From Clostridia bacterium (GTDB lineage: Bacteria > Bacillota > Clostridia > Oscillospirales > Butyricicoccaceae): DNA of 32,727 nt. Of the stretch, positions 30,492 through 32,727 are shown piece after piece. The position numbers and the translations under genes were made by a program. Under the pieces are notes generated by a model that was not told the DNA's origin, searched no databases, and saw nothing but the letters and a program-made list of their open reading frames with translations. Position 1 is the stretch's first letter, and each line of letters opens with the position of its first letter. The stretch is from positions 1 through 32,727 of the forward strand of contig JAFXDF010000057.1 of NCBI GenBank assembly GCA_017521295.1, in the 5' to 3' direction.

Positions 30492-31085
30492 ATGACCATT
30501 CTTATCACCGCCTTTGAACCTTTCCAGCAGGAAACCATCAACGCCACCATGGAGGCCCTTTCCCTGCTGCCCGACAGCGTATGCGGCCACACCCTGATCA
30601 AACGCACGATCCCCGTAGTGTTCGGCAAGGCGGTGGAGGCGGTCACCGCGCTGGTGGATGACCTGCGGCCCGAGGCTGTGATCTGCCTGGGACAGGCCTC
30701 CGGCAGAGCAGAGGTGACCCCTGAACGGGTGGCCATCAATGTGATGGACGCCCGTATCCCGGACAATGCAGGGGAACAGCCTGTTGACGCACCCATCCGC
30801 GAGGACGGCCCGGCGGCTTATTTTTCCACCCTGCCGGTGAAGGCCATGGTCCAGGCTATGAAGGAAGCCAGTGTGCCGGCTTCTCTGTCCAACACGGCGG
30901 GCACCTTTGTGTGCAACGATCTGATGTACGGTCTGCTGGATCACCTGGCACGGACCGGGCGAAATATCCCTGCGGGATTTATCCACATCCCCGCCACCCC
31001 GGCCCAGGCCGTGGAGCGGCCCACGCCCAGTCTTGCCCCCGAAACGGTGGCAAAAGGGCTGGCGGCAGCCATCGGCACACTGTAA
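30492..31085 (+). CDS. pcp: Pyroglutamyl peptidase I
   Basis: A cytoplasmic cysteine peptidase (family C15) of 197 residues that removes N-terminal pyroglutamate from peptides. The catalytic triad is visible as Glu78 in T-P-E-R-V-A-I-N, Cys141 in N-T-A-G-T-F-V-C-N-D and His165 in G-F-I-H-I-P, with spacing as in known Pcp enzymes (Glu81, Cys144, His168). The N-terminal L-I-T-A-F-E-P-F is also typical. GAAAGGAG eight bases upstream fixes ATG 30492; an in-frame ATG six codons earlier would precede that site. It follows the HTH gene by 25 bases with no terminator, so they form one unit. It could help use peptides brought in by the Dpp importer. Confidence 0.93.
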   Translation: MTILITAFEPFQQETINATMEALSLLPDSVCGHTLIKRTIPVVFGKAVEAVTALVDDLRPEAVICLGQASGRAEVTPERVAINVMDARIPDNAGEQPVDAPIREDGPAAYFSTLPVKAMVQAMKEASVPASLSNTAGTFVCNDLMYGLLDHLARTGRNIPAGFIHIPATPAQAVERPTPSLAPETVAKGLAAAIGTL

Positions 31086-31101
31086 TTCTTAATTTTTTAT
31101 G

Positions 31102-31130
31102 AAAAAGCACACCGTTCGTGTGCTTTTTCT
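31102..31130 (+). terminator. Terminator after pcp
   Basis: An 11-bp stem (31102-31112 with 31118-31128, aaaaagcacac/gtgtgcttttt) with a 5-base loop runs into a T-rich stretch. Confidence 0.85.
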
Positions 31131-31142
31131 CTTTCCTTGTAG

Positions 31143-31148
31143 TATAAT
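31143..31148 (+). promoter_or_regulatory. -10 element for the VanY-type gene
   Basis: A perfect TATAAT lies 22 bases before ATG 31171; the -35 would fall in the preceding terminator stem and is poor. Confidence 0.5.
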
Positions 31149-31170
31149 CGGGCTGCAAAGAAGGTGAATC

Positions 31171-31938
31171 ATGAAAAAAGCGTTGAGTGTTCTTTTGATA
31201 TGCGCCCTGCTGGGTGGACTGTGCCTGCCAGTGAGCGCCGCCGAAAACGACCGCCTGCTGACCCTGGTGAACCCCTGGAACACCATCCCGGAGGACTGGC
31301 AGGTGGAGCTGGTGTCCATCGGCAACGGCCACCGGGTGGACAAGACCTGTTATGCCGATCTGACGGCCATGCTGGAGGCCTGCCGGGAGGCGGGCTACGC
31401 GCCGGTGGTGCGCTCCTCCTACCGCAGTCAAAAGACCCAGGAGCAGCTCCATGAAAACAAGGTGCGCCAATGGAAGGGCTACGGCTACAGCGAAGAAGAG
31501 GCCCGGAAAAAGGCGGCCACCATCGTGGCGGTGCCCGGCACCAGCGAGCATCAGCTGGGGTGGGCGGTGGATATCGTGGACAAGAGCTACCAGGTGCTCA
31601 ACGAAAAACAGGCCACCATGCCCGCTCAAAAATGGCTGATGGAGCACAGCTGGGAGTATGGTTTTATCCTGCGCTATCCCGTGAACAAAAGCGGGGTCAC
31701 CGGTATCATTTACGAGCCCTGGCACTACCGTTATGTGGGCCGGGATAACGCAAAAAAGATCTATGATTCCGGTCTGTGCCTGGAGGAATATCTGGAGCGG
31801 GAGACTGTCCGTTCCGCCGTCAGGGAGCGGTACCTGGAGCTTGCGCGGCGGATCCTCAAGGTGCTGGCGGGAAAGGAGCAGCTTGGGACCGCGGTGGATC
31901 TGACGGCACCGCTGCCGCAAACTGTAATGAAACCGTAA
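31171..31938 (+). CDS. D-alanyl-D-alanine carboxypeptidase, VanY type (M15B)
   Basis: A 255-residue exported zinc peptidase that trims terminal D-Ala from peptidoglycan stems. Residues 1-23 form a signal peptide (Lys-Lys start, Leu-rich core, V-S-A end). The M15 motifs are R-S-S-Y-R-S (81-86), S-E-H-Q-L-G-W-A-V-D (125-134; Zn ligands His127 and Asp134) and E-P-W-H-Y-R-Y-V-G (182-190; catalytic Glu182 and Zn ligand His185). The last ~45 residues form a charged helix and tail. AAGGTG precedes ATG 31171. No vanH/A/X or VanRS genes are nearby, so this is wall maintenance rather than a resistance cluster. Confidence 0.92.
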   Translation: MKKALSVLLICALLGGLCLPVSAAENDRLLTLVNPWNTIPEDWQVELVSIGNGHRVDKTCYADLTAMLEACREAGYAPVVRSSYRSQKTQEQLHENKVRQWKGYGYSEEEARKKAATIVAVPGTSEHQLGWAVDIVDKSYQVLNEKQATMPAQKWLMEHSWEYGFILRYPVNKSGVTGIIYEPWHYRYVGRDNAKKIYDSGLCLEEYLERETVRSAVRERYLELARRILKVLAGKEQLGTAVDLTAPLPQTVMKP

Positions 31939-31939
31939 C

Positions 31940-31968
31940 TTGACGGCGGCGGGCTTTTGCCCTATTAT
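31940..31968 (+). promoter_or_regulatory. Promoter of smpB (and probably ssrA)
   Basis: TTGACG (31940-31945), 17 bases, TATTAT (31963-31968); an overlapping TATAAT at 31966-31971 is an alternative -10. It begins one base after the VanY stop. Confidence 0.65.
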
Positions 31969-32003
31969 AATATCGTATCCTGACCGGAAAGGAGTGTTGG
32001 GTC

Positions 32004-32477
32004 ATGGCAGACAAAAAGAAAACCGACGGCAAGATCATCACCGTCAACCGCAAGGCCCGGCACGACTATTTCGTGGAGGAGACCTATGAATGCGGCATTT
32101 CCCTTGCGGGCACCGAGGTCAAGAGCCTCCGGGCCGGCACGGTGAACCTCAAGGACAGCTACTGCTCCATCAAGGACGGCGAGATCTTTGTGGTGGGTAT
32201 GCATATCTCTCCCTACGAGCACGGGAACATCTTCAACCGGGATCCCCTGCGTCAGCGCAAGCTGCTGATGCACAAGCGGGAGATCATGAAGCTGTTTGGT
32301 TATGTGAAGCGGGACGGCTACAGCCTCATCCCCCTGTCCCTGTATTTCAAGGGCAGCCGGGTCAAGCTGGAGCTGGGCCTGTGCAAGGGTAAAAAGCTCC
32401 ACGACAAGCGGGATGACGCCGCTCGACGGGATGCCTCCCGGGAGATGGATCGTGCCATGCGGGAGCGCAACCGATAA
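32004..32477 (+). CDS. smpB: SsrA-binding protein SmpB
   Basis: A 157-residue protein that binds tmRNA and brings it to stalled ribosomes. It has the SmpB core: [29 protein letters not shown] with G-x-V-N-L-K-D-S-Y, then [18 protein letters not shown], the P-L-S-L-Y-F-K-G block and a basic tail K-K-L-H-D-K-R-D that becomes helical in the decoding channel. The length is normal. AAAGGAG precedes ATG 32004. The tmRNA gene begins only nine bases after the stop, so the protein and its RNA partner are probably transcribed together. Confidence 0.97.
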   Translation: MADKKKTDGKIITVNRKARHDYFVEETYECGISLAGTEVKSLRAGTVNLKDSYCSIKDGEIFVVGMHISPYEHGNIFNRDPLRQRKLLMHKREIMKLFGYVKRDGYSLIPLSLYFKGSRVKLELGLCKGKKLHDKRDDAARRDASREMDRAMRERNR

Positions 32478-32486
32478 GGTATCTAT

Positions 32487-32727
32487 GGGGGTGTAAAGGT
32501 TTCGACGGGGATCTTGAAGCCGGTTAAGCGAGCAGAGGCGCCCGGCCTCTATAAAATGGGCAAACCTTAAAACAAACGACAACTCTAAGCTGTCTTACGC
32601 TGCCTAACTAATGGCGGCCGTCTTTACCGGGAGTGCCACGGCCCGGATAAAGGCGTCGACTAGTGGCGTCCGTGAGTACGGTAAGCTTTGCCCGTGCCAT
32701 GCATCATGAAGCTACTAAGGGCTGAAG
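32487..32727 (+). ncRNA. ssrA: Transfer-messenger RNA (tmRNA), 5' part, cut by window end
   Basis: The hallmark aaaggtttcgacgggga lies at 32496-32512. The 5' end is set at 32487 by the 14-base distance to TTCGAC seen in B. subtilis tmRNA, giving a start GGGGGTG for the acceptor stem. A tag reading frame starts at GCA 32560 and encodes A-N-L-K-T-N-D-N-S-K-L-S-Y-A-A before TAA at 32605-32607, with a second TAA in another frame just after. The region after the tag holds paired GC-rich segments expected of pseudoknots. The 3' tRNA-like end lies beyond the window. The tag end Y-A-A is less common than L-A-A but keeps the A-A needed by ClpXP-type proteases. Confidence 0.93.

Noticed and set aside
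31171..31938. Part of a vancomycin resistance cluster (VanY)
   Set aside because: No vanH, vanA/B, vanX or VanRS genes are present; a stand-alone M15B carboxypeptidase is ordinary in Firmicutes.
1..32727. CRISPR array, prophage, insertion sequence, tRNA or rRNA
   Set aside because: No regularly spaced repeats, transposase or phage genes, or tRNA/rRNA signatures were seen on either strand, apart from tmRNA at the end.

Overview
The window is about 32.7 kb of GC-rich, densely coding bacterial DNA. It has short intergenic gaps, strong AGGAGG-type ribosome binding sites and sigma-A promoters. The gene set points to a Firmicute of the class Clostridia: an ArsB/NhaD-type permease beside KdpDE-like regulators, a Gram-positive-type two-domain NagZ, a VanY-type carboxypeptidase, a DUF11 protein of clostridial type, AGCS and NhaC carriers, and a cysteine-rich Mrp ATPase. 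High GC suggests Oscillospiraceae/Ruminococcaceae (a Faecalibacterium, Gemmiger or Subdoligranulum relative), but that is inference. I see no phage, insertion sequence, CRISPR array, tRNA or rRNA. The window ends inside tmRNA.

Layout. 1-300: the AT-rich 3' end of a GNAT acetyltransferase gene, then hairpins. 304-4301 (minus): a cell-wall precursor operon of alpha/beta hydrolase, membrane-anchored MurF-like ligase, small membrane protein and Ddl, with a clear promoter at 4338-4366. 4377-5713 (minus): a creatininase-family hydrolase and a GNAT, divergent from cysK (5851-6783). 6953-8035: an NhaC antiporter gene that looks broken, with an in-frame TAG at codon 14 and a missing segment of roughly 115 codons. 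8093-12983 (minus): a complete Dpp/Opp-type ABC importer (binding lipoprotein, two permeases, two ATPases) with a strong hairpin after the binding-protein gene. 13142-14144 (minus): a DUF554 membrane protein and a cysteine-rich small protein, divergent from an Mrp/NBP35 ATPase and a MATE exporter (14444-16685). 16717-19043 (minus): an AGCS symporter and a DUF11 protein. 19205-21426: metY-metA behind a consensus promoter, giving sulfur assimilation via O-acetylhomoserine and complementing the O-acetylserine route of cysK. 21464-23795 (minus): a beta-lactamase-fold hydrolase with a ZIP metal transporter. 23897-27083 (minus): an ArsB/NhaD-family permease behind a KdpDE-like two-component system. 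27187-29438 (minus): NagZ and an esterase. 29612-31085: an HTH regulator with a 28-residue alpha-helical repeat tail, and pyroglutamyl peptidase. 31171-31938: a VanY-type carboxypeptidase. 32004 to the end: smpB and ssrA.

The content is mostly housekeeping: peptidoglycan synthesis and recycling (Ddl, MurF-like, VanY, NagZ), sulfur amino acids (CysK, MetY, MetA), peptide uptake and breakdown (Dpp, Pcp), ion and metal transport, and ribosome rescue. No unmistakably new multi-gene system was found. The points most worth checking are the degraded nhaC, the HTH-solenoid regulator with a palindrome in its divergent promoter region, the Mur ligase whose substrate domain is replaced by membrane helices, the DUF11 protein with no export signal, and the arsB leader terminator downstream of kdpDE.
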